Below, in pieces: positions 49,214 through 59,850 of a stretch of DNA of 64,000 bases (position 1 is the stretch's first letter; each line of letters opens with the position of its first letter). The DNA is from Pseudactinotalea terrae. Its GTDB lineage: Bacteria > Actinomycetota > Actinomycetes > Actinomycetales > Beutenbergiaceae. The DNA lies in the NCBI RefSeq assembly GCF_009733845.1, contig NZ_WNXZ01000001.1, forward strand, positions 868,001 through 932,000, read 5' to 3'. The translations under genes and the position numbers were made by a program. The notes under the pieces were generated by a model, which was not told the origin of the DNA, searched no databases, and worked only from the letters and a program-made list of their open reading frames with translations.

Positions 49214-50197
49214 TCAGAGGCTGTCGAGCATCTCCTGGGTGAGGCTGGCCTCGGTGTCGGGGATGCCGTCGTCGTTCGCCTTCTTGTCCGCCATGGCGAG
49301 GAGGCGGCGGATCCGGCCGGCGACGGCGTCCTTGGTCATCGGCGGATCTGCCAGCTGGCCCAGCTCCTCGAGGCTCGCCTGCTTGTGCTCGAGCCGGAGC
49401 CGACCTGCCTGCTGCAGATGATCGGGTACCTCGTCGCCGAGGATCTCGAACGCACGCTGCACCCGGGCGCCTGCCGCGACCGCCGCCTGCGCGGAGCGGC
49501 GCAGGTTCGCGTCGTCGAAGTTGGCGAGCCTGTTCGCGGTACCACGGACCTCGCGCCGCATCCGGCGCTCCTCCCAGGCGAGCACCGCGTCGTGCGCGCC
49601 CATGCGGGTGAGCATCGCGCTGATCGCATCGCCGTCGCGGATGACCACGCGGTCGACGCCGCGGACCTCGCGTGCCTTGGCGGCGATGCCCAGACGGCGA
49701 GCCGCACCGACGAGCGCGAGCGCCGCCTCGGGGCCGGGGCAGGTGACCTCGAGCGCGGCCGACCGGCCCGGCTCGGTCAGCGAGCCGTGGGCGAGGAAGG
49801 CTCCCCGCCAGGCGGCGACGGCGTCGGTGAGGCTGGCGGAGACGACCTGCGGCGGGAGCCCACGGACGGGGCGACCGCGGGAGTCGAGCAGCCCGGTCTG
49901 GCGCGCGAGCGCCTCGCCATCCTTGACGACCCGCACCACGTATCGGTTGCCGCGACGCAGCGCACCGCCGGAGACGACGATGACGTCGCTCGTGTGCCCA
50001 TACACCTCGGCGATGGCCAGCCGAAGACGGCGTGCGGCGATGCCGGTGTCCAGCTCCGCCTCGATCACGATGCGGCCAGAGATGATGTGAAGCCCACCGG
50101 CGAACCGCAGGGTCGCCGCGACCTCAGCCTTGCGTGCCGACACCTTGTCGACCCGCAACCTGGCGAGCTCGTCCTTCACGTCGGCCGTCAACGACAT
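49214..50197 (-). CDS. whiA: DNA-binding protein WhiA
   Basis: Developmental and cell-division regulator with an N-terminal LAGLIDADG-like fold lacking nuclease activity and a C-terminal helix-turn-helix; 327 residues. N-terminus [13 protein letters not shown] and C-terminal segment [21 protein letters not shown] fit the family. I choose ATG 50197, which has AGGA 8 bases upstream; ATG 50206 is the alternative. It follows yvcK by 17 bases. Confidence 0.94.
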   Translation of the reverse strand: MSLTADVKDELARLRVDKVSARKAEVAATLRFAGGLHIISGRIVIEAELDTGIAARRLRLAIAEVYGHTSDVIVVSGGALRRGNRYVVRVVKDGEALARQTGLLDSRGRPVRGLPPQVVSASLTDAVAAWRGAFLAHGSLTEPGRSAALEVTCPGPEAALALVGAARRLGIAAKAREVRGVDRVVIRDGDAISAMLTRMGAHDAVLAWEERRMRREVRGTANRLANFDDANLRRSAQAAVAAGARVQRAFEILGDEVPDHLQQAGRLRLEHKQASLEELGQLADPPMTKDAVAGRIRRLLAMADKKANDDGIPDTEASLTQEMLDSL

Positions 50198-50214
50198 GAG
50201 CGACATCCTGCCAT

Positions 50215-51216
50215 TCACCGCGTGCTCTCTCCCACGTCTCCCAAGATCCCCTCGAACGCATCCCGATACGCCGCTGCCAACCGCAGCGGGTCGTGCTGAG
50301 GCGTACCGTCCCCCACGCCTACCTGGCGCAGCAGCACCCGCGCCCCCAGCAACTTCGCGCATCGCAGCACGTCATCGAGGTCCTCGATCGCCGAGGGGTC
50401 TGCCACCACGACGTCGACACGAAGGTCGGGCGCGTAGTCGTGCAGCGAGCGTAGGTGATCCGCAGCAGAATAACCGGCCGTCTCACCCGGCTGCTGCGCG
50501 AGGTTGAGCGTCAGCGCCAATCTGGCCTCGGTGTGGTGCAACGCCTCACGGATACCCGGCAGCAGCAGATGCGGCATCACCGAGGTGAACCACGAGCCCG
50601 GGCCCAGGATCACCCAGTCGGCGTCCTCGATCGCCGCCACGGCCTCCGGGCACGCCTCGGCGTCCTCGGGATAGAGGCGGATCCGCTCCACCGTGCCCGA
50701 CGTCACGGCGACGCGGCTCTGGCCACGAATCAGCAGCGCCGGTGCATCGGGCTGTTCCCGCTGCCGCACGTCGGCCTCGATCGCGAGCGGTGTCGTCGCC
50801 ATCGGCAGCACGCGTCCGTGGGCGTTGAGCAGCTTGCCGATCAGGTCCAGTCCCGCCACGGTGTCGCCCAGGAGCTCCCAGGTGGCCACCAGCAGCAGGT
50901 TGCCCACCGCGTGCCCGTCGAGCTCCCCGCCGGTGCTGAAGCGGTGCTGCAGGATGTCACGCCAGATCTCCCCCCACTCCGAGGAGTCGCACAGGGCCGA
51001 GACAGCCATCCGAAGATCGCCCGGCGGCAGCACGTCCATCTCGGAGCGCAGTCGGCCGGAGGAGCCGCCGTCGTCGGCCACCGTGACCACGGCGGTGACA
51101 TCGGAGGTCACATGACGCAGCGCCCGCAAGGTCGCGGACAGACCGTGACCGCCGCCCAGCGCGACGACCTTGAGCCCGGAGGCGCTCTGACCCCGACGTG
51201 CGCGCGGCCTGCTCAC
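50215..51216 (-). CDS. yvcK: Gluconeogenesis factor YvcK/CuvA family protein
   Basis: CofD-like fold protein that binds UDP-sugars and influences cell-wall synthesis and carbon flux in relatives; 333 residues. Motifs are [17 protein letters not shown] at about residue 16 and [14 protein letters not shown]. The GTG start overlaps the rapZ stop by 4 bases. It is part of the conserved rapZ-yvcK-whiA trio. Confidence 0.94.
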   Translation of the reverse strand: MSRPRARRGQSASGLKVVALGGGHGLSATLRALRHVTSDVTAVVTVADDGGSSGRLRSEMDVLPPGDLRMAVSALCDSSEWGEIWRDILQHRFSTGGELDGHAVGNLLLVATWELLGDTVAGLDLIGKLLNAHGRVLPMATTPLAIEADVRQREQPDAPALLIRGQSRVAVTSGTVERIRLYPEDAEACPEAVAAIEDADWVILGPGSWFTSVMPHLLLPGIREALHHTEARLALTLNLAQQPGETAGYSAADHLRSLHDYAPDLRVDVVVADPSAIEDLDDVLRCAKLLGARVLLRQVGVGDGTPQHDPLRLAAAYRDAFEGILGDVGESTR

Positions 51217-52217
51217 TCGCGCCCCAGGTCACGGTGCAGGGTCGTGGCGCCGTAGCCACGTTCCCGGATCCCCGCGGCGAGGGCCTCGGTGAGCGCGACC
51301 GAGCGGTGCTTGCCGCCCGTGCACCCGATCGCGATCGTCACGTACGGCTTCTGCTCCTGGACGTACCCCGGCAGGATCGGCTCGAGGGCGTCCAGGTAGC
51401 GCTCGACGAACTCCTTCGCGCCGGGGAGCCCCAGCACGTAGTCGCGGACCGGCTCGTCCTTGCCGGTGAGGTGGCGCAGCTCGGTCACCCAGTAGGGGTT
51501 GGAGAGGAAACGCACGTCGATCACGTGATCGGCATCGAGCGGGAGCCCGTACTTGAAGCCGAAGCTGACCACCTGCAGCTTGAGGTCCTTCTCCCCCTCG
51601 GCGGCCACGAACTCGCGGACCGCGCGGGCAAGGTCGTGCACGGACATGTTGCTGGTGTCGATCGTCACGTCCGCCCGGTCACGCAGGTGCTCCAGGAGTC
51701 GCCGCTCGAGATGGATGCCGTCGAGCATCCTGCCCTCGGCCTGCAACGGGTGCGGTCGACGCACCTGCTCGAAACGCCGCACGAGGGTCTCGTCGGAGGC
51801 GTCGAGGAACACGATGCGGTAGTCGATCCGCTGGCTGCGCAGGTCCTCGATCACCTCGACGAGGTCGGCGAAGAACTCCCGGCTGCGGACGTCGAGCACC
51901 ACCGCGAGGCGCTTCACGCCGCTGTCGCCCGGCGCGAGCATGCCAGCCAGCGGCAGCAACATCCTGGGCGGGAGGTTGTCGACGACGTACCAGTCGAGGT
52001 CCTCGAGGACCGCAGCGGTCCGGGAACGGCCGGCGCCCGACATGCCGGTGACGATGATGACCTCGGGTCGGTCCGCCGTCGGCAGCGCGGCCTGCTCCTC
52101 GAGGAGGGGGATCCCCGCCGGGACCGTCGGGGGCGCCTCGTCGGCGATCACCGGGGTGGCTCCCTCGGTCTCCACCGGCTCGTCGTCTCGCTGGTTGGTG
52201 GCCGATGCGTCAGTCAT
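51213..52217 (-). CDS. rapZ: RapZ family nucleotide-binding protein
   Basis: P-loop protein; RapZ is an RNase adapter in E. coli, while in Gram-positives the role is less clear. It has 334 residues with an acidic, probably disordered N-terminal extension of about 50 residues before the Walker A motif [11 protein letters not shown]. The C-terminal domain contains FGFKYGLP and [14 protein letters not shown] 52217 overlaps the uvrC stop (ATGA). Confidence 0.94.
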   Translation of the reverse strand: MTDASATNQRDDEPVETEGATPVIADEAPPTVPAGIPLLEEQAALPTADRPEVIIVTGMSGAGRSRTAAVLEDLDWYVVDNLPPRMLLPLAGMLAPGDSGVKRLAVVLDVRSREFFADLVEVIEDLRSQRIDYRIVFLDASDETLVRRFEQVRRPHPLQAEGRMLDGIHLERRLLEHLRDRADVTIDTSNMSVHDLARAVREFVAAEGEKDLKLQVVSFGFKYGLPLDADHVIDVRFLSNPYWVTELRHLTGKDEPVRDYVLGLPGAKEFVERYLDALEPILPGYVQEQKPYVTIAIGCTGGKHRSVALTEALAAGIRERGYGATTLHRDLGRE

Positions 52218-54190
52218 GCCTCTGAGGATGTCACGACATCCGAGTCGGCCGCCTCCGGATCTCGTTCCTGGCGCGCTGCACCGGGAAGGGCGGTCGCGAT
52301 CACCTCGGCCATCTTGGGTCCGATGCCCGGCACCGCGGCGATCTCCTCGGTGGTGGCGGCGCGCAGGTTCTTCACGGAGCCGAAGGCACGCAGCAGCGCG
52401 CTCTGGCGGGTGGGACCGAGACCCGGCACGCCCTCCAGCTCGGAGCGGGTCATGCGCTTCGCACGCCGCTTCCGGTGGTGCGTGATCGCGAACCGGTGCG
52501 CCTCGTCGCGCACACGCTGGAGCAGGTAGAGGCCCTCCGATGTGCGTGGCAGCACGAGCGGGAACTCCTCCCCGGGCACCCAGACCTCCTCGAGCCGTTT
52601 CGCGAGGCCCACGATCGCGACGTCGACGACGCCCAGCTCGGCCAGCGCCCGCTGGGCGGCAGCGACCTGGGGGGCGCCGCCGTCGACGACCACGAGGTTG
52701 GGAGGGTAGGCGAAACGCTTGGGGCGGCGCGAGGGTTCGAGCTCCTCAGCGCCCTCCTCCGCTGGCGAGCCGGAGGCATCCACCAGGTAGCGGCGGAACC
52801 GGCGGGTGAGCACCTCGAACATCGCCTCGGTGTCATCGCGCGCGCCGTCGCCGTGCTCGCCGCGGACCACGAAGTGCCGGTACTCCGCCTTGCGTGGCAG
52901 GCCGTCCTCGAACACGACCATCGAGGCGACCTGCTCGGTACCACCGGTGTGGGAGATGTCGTAGCACTCGATGCGCAGCGGCGACTCCGACAGCCCCAGC
53001 TGGTCCTGCAGCTCCTGCAGCGCGACCGAGCGGGCCGTCAGGTCACCGGCGCGGCGGGTCTTGTGGAGGGCGAGCGCCTGCTCGGCGTTGCGGTGCACGG
53101 TCTCGGCCAGTGCTCGCTTGTCCCCCCGCTGGGCGATGCGGATGCTCACCCTCGAGCCACGCACCGAGGTGAGCAGGGCCTCGAGATCCTCGACGTCGTC
53201 GGGAAGGGTCGGAACGATCACCTCGCGTGGGATCGTGTCGCCATCCCCCTCCTCGGCGTCGCCGTAGACCTGGAGCAGGAGCCGGTCGACCATCTCGCCC
53301 TGGCTGAGCTCCTCGACGCGCTCGGTGACCCAGCCGCGCTGACCCCGGATGCGGCCGCCGCGCACGTAGAACACCTGCACCGAGGCCTCGAGCTCGTCGG
53401 TGGCCATGGCGAAGATGTCGGCATCGGTGCGTTCGGGGAGGACGACGGTGTTCTTGTCGAGGACCTTGCGCAACGCGCCCAGGTCGTCGCGAAGCCGCGC
53501 AGCACGCTCGAACTCCAGCTCGGACGCCGCCTGCTTCATCTCCTCCTCGAGGCGCCGCACGTATGGCGCGCTGTCGCCGGCCATGAAGGAGCAGAAGTCC
53601 TCGGCCAGCTCGCGGTGCGCCTCGGGATCGATCCGGCCGACGCACGGGGCGCTGCACTTGTCGATGTAGCCGAGCAGGCACGGCCGGCCGCTCTGCGCGG
53701 CCCGCTTGAACACCCCGGCCGAGCAGGACCGGATGGGGAACACCCGCAGCAGCAGGTCGACGGTCTCGCGGATCGCCCAGGCGTGCGAGTAGGGGCCGAA
53801 GTAGCGGGTGCCCTTGCGCTTCTTGCCACGCATCACCTGGACGCGCGGGAACTCCTCGCCCATGGTGACGGCGAGGAACGGGTAGGACTTGTCGTCGCGG
53901 TACTTGACGTTGAACCGCGGGTCGAACTCCTTGATCCAGGCGAACTCGAGCTGCAGCGCCTCGACCTCGTTGGTGACGACGGTCCACTCGACGCTGGCCG
54001 CGGTGGTGACCATCTGCCGCGTGCGCGGGTGGAGCGAGCCGAGATCGGCGAAGTACGACGACAGCCGCTGGCGGAGCGAGATCGCCTTGCCGACGTAGAT
54101 CACGCGGCCGTGCTGGTCGCGGAACTTGTAGACGCCGGGTTGGGTGGGGATCTCGCTCGACTTCGGTCGATAGGTACGAGGATCCGCCAT
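52214..54190 (-). CDS. uvrC: Excinuclease ABC subunit C
   Basis: Makes the incisions in nucleotide excision repair; 658 residues. N-terminal GIY-YIG domain ([18 protein letters not shown]), Cys-rich [13 protein letters not shown], a UVR motif around residues 205-240, the RNase H-like C-terminal nuclease half, and a tandem helix-hairpin-helix (VPGLGPTRQ and VPGIGPKMA). ATG 54190 lies 6 bases after TACCCT, so the mRNA is probably leaderless. It heads the uvrC-rapZ-yvcK-whiA chain. Confidence 0.96.
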   Translation of the reverse strand: MADPRTYRPKSSEIPTQPGVYKFRDQHGRVIYVGKAISLRQRLSSYFADLGSLHPRTRQMVTTAASVEWTVVTNEVEALQLEFAWIKEFDPRFNVKYRDDKSYPFLAVTMGEEFPRVQVMRGKKRKGTRYFGPYSHAWAIRETVDLLLRVFPIRSCSAGVFKRAAQSGRPCLLGYIDKCSAPCVGRIDPEAHRELAEDFCSFMAGDSAPYVRRLEEEMKQAASELEFERAARLRDDLGALRKVLDKNTVVLPERTDADIFAMATDELEASVQVFYVRGGRIRGQRGWVTERVEELSQGEMVDRLLLQVYGDAEEGDGDTIPREVIVPTLPDDVEDLEALLTSVRGSRVSIRIAQRGDKRALAETVHRNAEQALALHKTRRAGDLTARSVALQELQDQLGLSESPLRIECYDISHTGGTEQVASMVVFEDGLPRKAEYRHFVVRGEHGDGARDDTEAMFEVLTRRFRRYLVDASGSPAEEGAEELEPSRRPKRFAYPPNLVVVDGGAPQVAAAQRALAELGVVDVAIVGLAKRLEEVWVPGEEFPLVLPRTSEGLYLLQRVRDEAHRFAITHHRKRRAKRMTRSELEGVPGLGPTRQSALLRAFGSVKNLRAATTEEIAAVPGIGPKMAEVIATALPGAARQERDPEAADSDVVTSSEA

Positions 54191-54196
54191 GCAGCC

Positions 54197-54202
54197 AGGG
54201 TA
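54197..54202 (-). promoter_or_regulatory. Leaderless -10 of uvrC (TACCCT)
   Basis: TACCCT ends 6 bases before ATG 54190 with no ribosome binding site. A divergent TACGGT for osmC lies 32 bases away. Confidence 0.5.
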
Positions 54203-54233
54203 GTTCGACCTGCCGACAACGCTCGCCTTCGGC

Positions 54234-54239
54234 TACGGT
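54234..54239 (+). promoter_or_regulatory. Probable -10 of the OsmC gene (TACGGT)
   Basis: TACGGT would give a leader of about 25 bases containing AAGGAG (54258-54263), 6 bases before ATG 54270. It contrasts with the leaderless uvrC promoter opposite. Confidence 0.4.
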
Positions 54240-54269
54240 GCCAGTACGCGTACGACGAAGGAGCCACGC

Positions 54270-54752
54270 ATGGGAGCGCTGCACGACTTCACCGTCAACA
54301 TCACGTGGACGGGGGCAGGGTCCGACGGGACTGCGAGCTACACCTCCTACGAGCGCGATCACGAGGTCGTGATCGAGGGCAAGCCGACCCTGCTGGGTTC
54401 CGCGGTGCCCGCGTTCCGCGGCGACGCCTCTCGTTACAGCCCCGAGGACCTGTTCGTGGCCTCGCTGTCGCAGTGCCACATGCTCTGGGCGCTGCACATG
54501 GCGGCCCGCGCCGGCGTCGTCGTGGTGGGTTACACCGACCGAGCCACCGGCACGATGCGCGTGGAGTCCGCGGGCGCCGGCCAGTTCGTGGAGGTCACCC
54601 TGCACCCGCGGCTGACCGTGCAGGGCGACGTCGACGAGGCCACGATCACGAAGATCCACGAGGACGCGCACGCGCACTGCTTCATCGCCCGGTCGGTGAA
54701 CTTCCCGGTGCGGCTTGCCCCGGTCAGCACCGACGTCGTAGCGACCCGCTAG
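54270..54752 (+). CDS. OsmC family protein
   Basis: Probable thiol-dependent peroxidase of the OsmC/Ohr superfamily, 160 residues. The two redox-active cysteines are present: SLSQCHMLW near residue 71 and HAHCFIARSV near 137. The N-terminal GSDGTASYTSYERDHEV is typical of YhfA-like or lyase-type OsmC proteins. It is divergent from uvrC and convergent with uvrA across a repeat-rich spacer. Confidence 0.9.
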   Translation: MGALHDFTVNITWTGAGSDGTASYTSYERDHEVVIEGKPTLLGSAVPAFRGDASRYSPEDLFVASLSQCHMLWALHMAARAGVVVVGYTDRATGTMRVESAGAGQFVEVTLHPRLTVQGDVDEATITKIHEDAHAHCFIARSVNFPVRLAPVSTDVVATR

Positions 54753-54771
54753 CCGACCAGCCCTCTGTTGC

Positions 54772-54839
54772 CGAGATCGTCGATGTGCGGCGAGATCGTC
54801 GATCTGAATCTACGATCTCGCCGCTGAACTACGATCTCG
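54772..54839. terminator. Nested four-copy inverted repeat between osmC and uvrA
   Basis: CGAGATCGT occurs at 54772-54780 and 54791-54799, and its complement ACGATCTCG at 54812-54820 and 54831-54839. The inner pair extends to an 11-bp perfect stem, GGCGAGATCGT / ACGATCTCGCC (54789-54822), and the outer pair encloses it. Between convergent genes this is probably a two-way terminator, or a REP-like palindromic element. Confidence 0.65.
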
Positions 54840-54859
54840 CGTTCACTGGATGTCGCTCC

Positions 54860-57805
54860 TCAGGCGCTCTTCGCCTTCGCGGCCCTGCTGGCGCGCCGAG
54901 CGGACCGTGCCTTCGGGCGCGCCAGGGCGGCCACGTCGGCGACCTTCTTGGTGGTGATCGCCTGACCGGGTTCGAGGATCTCGGCGATGAACCGCCCGGT
55001 GTGGCTGGCCGTGACCGCAGCCACGTGCTCGGGTGGCCCCTCCGCGACCACGGTGCCACCCTTGTCGCCGCCCTCGGGACCCATGTCGACGATCCAGTCG
55101 GCGTTCTTGATGACATCGAGGTTGTGCTCGATGACGATCACCGTGTTGCCCTTGTCGACCAGCCCCTGCAGGACGCCCATCAGCTTGCGGATGTCCTCGA
55201 AGTGCAGGCCAGTGGTCGGCTCGTCGAGCACGTACACGGTGCGACCGGTCGAGCGCTTCTGGAGCTCGCTGGCGAGCTTGACGCGCTGGGCCTCACCACC
55301 CGAGAGCGTCGGGGCCGGCTGACCGAGGCGGACGTAGCCGAGCCCGACCTCGACCAGCGTGGTCAGGTGCCTCGCGATCGCGGGAACAGCCGCGAAGAAC
55401 TCGGCCGCCTCCGAGATCGGCATGTCGAGGACATCGGCGACGGTCTTGCCCTTGAAGTGCACCTCGAGCGTCTCGCGGTTGTATCGCGCGCCCTGGCACA
55501 CCTCGCAGGGCACGTACACATCGGGGAGGAAGTTCATCTCGATCTTGATCGTGCCGTCACCCGAGCAGGCCTCGCAGCGACCGCCCTTGACGTTGAAGGA
55601 GAACCGCCCCGGGCCGTAGCCGCGCACCTTGGCCTCGGTGGTCTCGGCGAACAGCCTGCGCATGTGGTCCCAGACGCCCGTGTAGGTGGCCGGGTTCGAC
55701 CGCGGGGTGCGGCCGATGGGGCTCTGGTCGACGTGCACGACCTTGTCGAGCTGCTCGAGCCCACGGACCCGCTTGTGCCGACCGGGCACGTGGCGGGCGC
55801 CGTTGAGCTCGTTCGCGAGCACGTTGTAGAGGATCGCGTTCACCAGGGTGGACTTGCCCGACCCGGACACGCCCGTGACGGCGACGAAGCATCCGAGCGG
55901 GAGCGAGACCGTGACGTCCTTGAGGTTGTGCTCGCGCGCGCCCTCGACCGTGATCCAGCGGTCCTTGGCGGGCTCGCGCCGCGCGGCCGGCAGCGGGATC
56001 GAGCGGCGCCCGGACAGGTAGTCGCCGGTCAGCGACCCCTTCGCCTCGAGCAGGCCGCGGTAGTCGCCGGAGTGGACGATGTGCCCACCGAGCTCGCCCG
56101 CACCCGGGCCGATGTCGACCACCCAGTCGGCGGTACGGATCGTGTCCTCGTCGTGCTCGACGACGATGAGCGTGTTCCCGAGGTCGCGGAGCCTCGTGAG
56201 GGTCTCGATCAGGCGACGGTTGTCGCGCTGGTGCAGCCCGATGCTGGGCTCGTCGAGCACGTACAGCACGCCGACCAGGCCTGAGCCGATCTGGGTGGCG
56301 AGCCGGATCCGCTGGGCCTCGCCACCCGAGAGGGTGCCCGCGGGGCGAGAGAGCGAGAGGTAGTCGAGCCCGACGTCGAGCAGGAAGCCCAGGCGCGCGT
56401 GGATCTCCTTGAGGACCATGCCGGCGATCGCCGCCTCGCGCTGACCGAGCTGGAGTGCGTCGAGCGCCTCCTTGGCACCCGAGATCGGCATCGCGCAGAC
56501 CTCGGCGATCGACATGCCGCCCACCGTGACCGCGAGCACCTCGGGCTTGAGCCGCGCGCCCTTGCACACCGGGCACGGGACCTCGCGCATGTAGCCCTCG
56601 TACTTCTCGCGTGAGGAGTCCGAGTCGGTCTCGGCGTGCCGACGCTCGAGAAAGGCGATCACGCCCTCGAAGCCGGTGGTGTACGCCCGCTCGCGACCCC
56701 AACGGTTCCTGTAACGCACGTGGACCTTGTGGTCCTTGCCACGCAGGATCGCCTCCTTGGCGCGGGCAGGGAGCGCGCGCCACGGGGTGTCGACCGAGAA
56801 CTTCAGCTCGTCGCCCAGCGCGCTCAGGATGCGGTCGTAGTACTGGTTGGTGCCCTGCGCCCAGGGGGCGATCGCCCCTTCCGCGATCGACAGGTCCTCA
56901 TCGGGCACCACGAGCTCGGGGTCGACCTCGAGCCGGGTTCCGATGCCGGTGCACTCCGGGCACGCTCCGTACGGAGCGTTGAACGAGAAGGTGCGCGGCT
57001 CGATCTCCTCGAGCGTGAGCGGGTGATCGTTCGGGCAGGCGCGCTTCTCGGAGAACCGGCGCTCGCGCTCCGGGTCGTCGGGGTCGGCGTCGACGAACTC
57101 GATCACCACCAGCCCCTCGGCGAGCCCCAGCGCCGTCTCGACCGAGTCGGTGAGCCGCTGCTTGATGCCCTCGCGCACCACCAGCCGGTCGACGACGACC
57201 TCGATGCTGTGCTTGAGCTTCTTCTCCAGGGTGGGCGGCTCGCTGAGCTGGATCACCTCGCCGTCGACGCGGGCGCGCGCGAAGCCGCGGCTCTGGAGGT
57301 CGCGGAACAGCTCGGCATACTCGCCCTTGCGGCCCCGGACGACCGGTGCGAGCACCTGGAACCGGGTGCGCTCGGGGAGCTCGCGGATGCGGTCGACGAT
57401 CTGCTGCGGGGTCTGCGCGGTGACGCGCTCGCCGCACACCGGGCAGTGCTGAGTGCCCGCGCGCGCGAAGAGCAGGCGCAGGTAGTCGTAGACCTCGGTG
57501 ATCGTGCCGACCGTGGACCGCGGGTTGCGGTTGGTGGACTTCTGGTCGATCGACACCGCCGGCGAGAGGCCCTCGATGAAGTCGACGTCGGGCTTGTCCA
57601 TCTGCCCGAGGAACTGGCGCGCGTACGAGCTCAGCGACTCCACGTACCGCCGCTGCCCCTCGGCGAAGATCGTGTCGAACGCCAGCGAGGACTTCCCCGA
57701 TCCGGAGAGGCCCGTGAAGACGATCAGCTGGTCTCGAGGGAGCTCGATGCTGACGTTCTGGAGGTTGTGCTCGCGTGCACCGCGAACGACGAGAGAGTCC
57801 GACAC
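54860..57805 (-). CDS. uvrA: Excinuclease ABC subunit A
   Basis: Damage-recognition ATPase of nucleotide excision repair, 981 residues. Two ABC ATPase halves with Walker A motifs [15 protein letters not shown] and [15 protein letters not shown], signature LSGGEAQRI and LSGGEAQRV, and zinc-binding Cys groups ([25 protein letters not shown]). The C-terminus is a Lys/Ala/Arg-rich tail. I choose GTG 57805 because TACCAT ends 6 bases before it and the family begins with [15 protein letters not shown]. Confidence 0.96.
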   Translation of the reverse strand: MSDSLVVRGAREHNLQNVSIELPRDQLIVFTGLSGSGKSSLAFDTIFAEGQRRYVESLSSYARQFLGQMDKPDVDFIEGLSPAVSIDQKSTNRNPRSTVGTITEVYDYLRLLFARAGTQHCPVCGERVTAQTPQQIVDRIRELPERTRFQVLAPVVRGRKGEYAELFRDLQSRGFARARVDGEVIQLSEPPTLEKKLKHSIEVVVDRLVVREGIKQRLTDSVETALGLAEGLVVIEFVDADPDDPERERRFSEKRACPNDHPLTLEEIEPRTFSFNAPYGACPECTGIGTRLEVDPELVVPDEDLSIAEGAIAPWAQGTNQYYDRILSALGDELKFSVDTPWRALPARAKEAILRGKDHKVHVRYRNRWGRERAYTTGFEGVIAFLERRHAETDSDSSREKYEGYMREVPCPVCKGARLKPEVLAVTVGGMSIAEVCAMPISGAKEALDALQLGQREAAIAGMVLKEIHARLGFLLDVGLDYLSLSRPAGTLSGGEAQRIRLATQIGSGLVGVLYVLDEPSIGLHQRDNRRLIETLTRLRDLGNTLIVVEHDEDTIRTADWVVDIGPGAGELGGHIVHSGDYRGLLEAKGSLTGDYLSGRRSIPLPAARREPAKDRWITVEGAREHNLKDVTVSLPLGCFVAVTGVSGSGKSTLVNAILYNVLANELNGARHVPGRHKRVRGLEQLDKVVHVDQSPIGRTPRSNPATYTGVWDHMRRLFAETTEAKVRGYGPGRFSFNVKGGRCEACSGDGTIKIEMNFLPDVYVPCEVCQGARYNRETLEVHFKGKTVADVLDMPISEAAEFFAAVPAIARHLTTLVEVGLGYVRLGQPAPTLSGGEAQRVKLASELQKRSTGRTVYVLDEPTTGLHFEDIRKLMGVLQGLVDKGNTVIVIEHNLDVIKNADWIVDMGPEGGDKGGTVVAEGPPEHVAAVTASHTGRFIAEILEPGQAITTKKVADVAALARPKARSARRASRAAKAKSA

Positions 57806-57811
57806 CCGAAC

Positions 57812-57817
57812 ATGGTA
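57812..57817 (-). promoter_or_regulatory. Leaderless -10 of uvrA (TACCAT)
   Basis: TACCAT ends 6 bases before GTG 57805; no ribosome binding site exists. An ATG 24 codons upstream would lie before this promoter. No SOS-box-like palindrome is evident. Confidence 0.5.
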
Positions 57818-57902
57818 GGTCGAGGTTCCGACATCGCACATCCGTTCGACGGCGTGTCGGGCTGTGTTCTCGCGCACAGCGTGGCCCGCACGTGCTCGTC
57901 GC

Positions 57903-57908
57903 TACGCT
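57903..57908 (+). promoter_or_regulatory. Leaderless -10 of the MBL-fold gene (TACGCT)
   Basis: TACGCT ends 7 bases before ATG 57916, with no ribosome binding site. Confidence 0.5.
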
Positions 57909-57915
57909 GACGCCC

Positions 57916-58575
57916 ATGGCCGGACTCGCGCACGTCGACCCGCACGGCGCCGCGATCGCCGTCGGGGACGCCAGCCTCGAGGTCCACAAGGTCAGCGTGT
58001 CCGACGAGGACAACAACGCCTACCTGCTCACCGACCCGGCGACCGGCGCCCAGCTGCTCGTCGACGCCGCCGATGACGCCCCGGCGATCCTCGAGCTCGT
58101 GCGCAGGCACGGCGACGGCAGGCTCACCGCCGTGCTGACCACCCACCGACACCGGGACCATCACCGCGCCCTGCCGGCCGTCGTCGCGGCGACGGGCGCC
58201 GAGGTGCTGGCGGGCGCAGAGGACGCGGATGCACTGCCGAGCCCGGTGGACCGCCGGCTCGCCCACGGCGACACGATCACGCTCGGCGCCCACCGCTTCG
58301 ACGTCATCGCGCTCCAGGGCCACACGCCCGGCTCGGTCGCCCTCGCCGCCCGCACCGAGGCCGCCACCCTGCTGCTGACGGGCGACTCGCTGTTCCCCGG
58401 CGGGGTCGGCAAGACCGGCTCTCCCGAGGACTTCGCCTCGCTCATCGACGACGTCGAGACGCGCCTCTTCGGCGTCTACCCCGACGACGCCGTCGTGCAC
58501 CCCGGCCACGGGGACAGCACCACGCTCGGCAGCGAGCGCGGCTTCCTCGCTACCTGGCGCGCGCGGGGCTGGTAG
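57916..58575 (+). CDS. MBL-fold metallo-hydrolase (glyoxalase II-like)
   Basis: Two-metal hydrolase of 219 residues. Metal ligands appear in THRHRDHHRAL (HxHxDH), LQGHTPGS, LTGDSLF and VHPGHGDS. Thioesters such as lactoylated thiols are likely substrates, but this is family-level inference. Divergence from uvrA is conserved in mycobacteria. The start follows a leaderless promoter; a longer frame begins inside the uvrA control region. Confidence 0.9.
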   Translation: MAGLAHVDPHGAAIAVGDASLEVHKVSVSDEDNNAYLLTDPATGAQLLVDAADDAPAILELVRRHGDGRLTAVLTTHRHRDHHRALPAVVAATGAEVLAGAEDADALPSPVDRRLAHGDTITLGAHRFDVIALQGHTPGSVALAARTEAATLLLTGDSLFPGGVGKTGSPEDFASLIDDVETRLFGVYPDDAVVHPGHGDSTTLGSERGFLATWRARGW

Positions 58576-58596
58576 AGCGGCCTCCCACCCGAGGGT

Positions 58597-59679
58597 TCAG
58601 CGGGGGTCGATGTACGGGGAGTCGGCCGCGTCGGCCGGCGACTCAGCAGGCCGGGAATCATCGGTCGGGACCTTGGCCGCCTCTGCCTCTTCGGCCCGGC
58701 GGGCACCGATCGTGAGCGACATGACTGTGGTGATGGCGAGCACCACGATGATGACGCCGAGCGAGACGAGCGGATCGATCTCCGGGATCACGGTGATGTG
58801 CTCGCCGCCGTTGAGCCACGACAGCTCGTTGGTGTGCATCGCGTGGATGATCAGCTTGATCCCGATGAACGTGAGGATCGCGGCGAGGCCGTAGTTGAGG
58901 TAGACGAGCTTGTCGAGCAGGCCGTCGACGAGGAAGAAGAGCTGGCGCAGGCCGAGCAGCGAGAACGCGTTGGCCGCGAAGATGATGTACACCTGCGAGG
59001 GGCCGCTGAGCTGTTCCGTGACGCCGAAGATCGCGGGGATCGAGTCGACGGCGAACAACAGGTCCGCGCTGCCGATCGCGATCATCACCACGAGCATGGG
59101 GGTCACGAGCAGGCGGCCCTTCTCGCGGACGACCATCTTGTCGCCGTGGTAGCCCTCGGTCGTCGGGAACAGCCGGCGCACGAGCCGCAGCGCGACGTTC
59201 TCCTTGACCTCGTCGTCCTCGTTCTCGTCCTGGCGCAGCTGCGTGATCGCGGTGTAGAGGAGGAACGCTCCGAAGATCCAGAACACCCAGGAGAAGTTCT
59301 CGACGATCGCGACGCCGAGGACGATGAACACCGTGCGCATCAGCAGCGCGATGGTGATGCCGATCAGGAGCACCTTCTGCTGGTACGCGCGCGGGACCCG
59401 GAAGCTCCCGAGGATCAGCACGAAGACGAACAGGTTGTCGAGGCTCAGCGACTTCTCCAGCAGGTAGCCCGAGAAGTACGACACACCGTGGGTGTGGTCC
59501 CACAGGAACCAGATGAGGACGCCGAAGGCGACGGCGATCCCCACGTAGACAGCCGACCAGATGCCCGCTTCCTTGAGGCTCGGCGCGTGCGGGGTTCGGA
59601 CGTGTCCGACGAAGTCGACCGTGAGCATGACGACGATCAGACCGACTGTGACGAACCACAGCCACAAAGGGACATCCAC
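58597..59679 (-). CDS. TerC family membrane protein, predicted Mn2+ exporter
   Basis: Integral membrane protein of the TerC/Alx family, 360 residues with about nine helices. Conserved acidic segments lie within helices: MLTVDFVGHV, SLSLDNLFVFVLI and FAVDSIPAIFGVT. A hydrophilic C-terminal tail follows the last helix. GTG 59679 has GGAGG 8 bases upstream. A predicted yybP-ykoY (manganese) riboswitch in its leader supports Mn2+ export rather than tellurite resistance. It converges on the MBL gene. Confidence 0.92.
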   Translation of the reverse strand: MDVPLWLWFVTVGLIVVMLTVDFVGHVRTPHAPSLKEAGIWSAVYVGIAVAFGVLIWFLWDHTHGVSYFSGYLLEKSLSLDNLFVFVLILGSFRVPRAYQQKVLLIGITIALLMRTVFIVLGVAIVENFSWVFWIFGAFLLYTAITQLRQDENEDDEVKENVALRLVRRLFPTTEGYHGDKMVVREKGRLLVTPMLVVMIAIGSADLLFAVDSIPAIFGVTEQLSGPSQVYIIFAANAFSLLGLRQLFFLVDGLLDKLVYLNYGLAAILTFIGIKLIIHAMHTNELSWLNGGEHITVIPEIDPLVSLGVIIVVLAITTVMSLTIGARRAEEAEAAKVPTDDSRPAESPADAADSPYIDPR

Positions 59680-59713
59680 GGATACAACCTCCGGTGTCGT
59701 GGGCAGAGTCACC

Positions 59714-59820
59714 GGAGGTCTCCCCCACCGCGGACGTCGGTCCGTGGCCGATGGCACCGAGCCTGAGCTGGGTCAGGTCCGTGATGACGACACCACCGCT
59801 TGTGGGGTACTCCCCTCCAA
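59714..59820 (-). ncRNA. yybP-ykoY manganese riboswitch upstream of terC
   Basis: The terC leader has the yybP-ykoY hallmarks: 5' GGAGGGGAGTA (59818-59808) and 3' GGTGGGGGAGACCTCC (59729-59714), whose GGAGG and CCTCC ends pair as the closing stem. Between them are hairpins CCTGAGCTGGGTCAGG (plus-strand 59762-59777) and CGGACGTCGGTCCG (59731-59744). This family binds Mn2+ and switches on exporters such as TerC/Alx and MntP. The expression platform probably includes the terC ribosome binding site. Confidence 0.8.
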
Positions 59821-59828
59821 CGGTAGAG

Positions 59829-59834
59829 ATCCTA
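59829..59834 (-). promoter_or_regulatory. Probable -10 of the riboswitch-terC transcript (TAGGAT)
   Basis: TAGGAT lies just before the aptamer. Transcription would start near 59822, at the aptamer's 5' edge. The upstream part of the promoter lies in the 3' end of the zinc finger gene. Confidence 0.5.
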
Positions 59835-59850
59835 ACCGGAGATGCGGGTA

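Noticed and set aside
52475-56284. A 1269-codon rightward frame opposite uvrC, osmC and uvrA
   Set aside because: It is the shadow of leftward uvrC and uvrA in G+C-rich DNA; its His/Asp/Arg/Gly-heavy product has no recognisable domain.
57806-57877. 24 extra codons at the uvrA N-terminus from ATG 57877
   Set aside because: They lie upstream of the TACCAT promoter and do not match the family N-terminus.
57775-57915. 47 extra codons at the start of the MBL-fold protein
   Set aside because: They overlap uvrA coding and control sequence; ATG 57916 fits the leaderless promoter and the family length.
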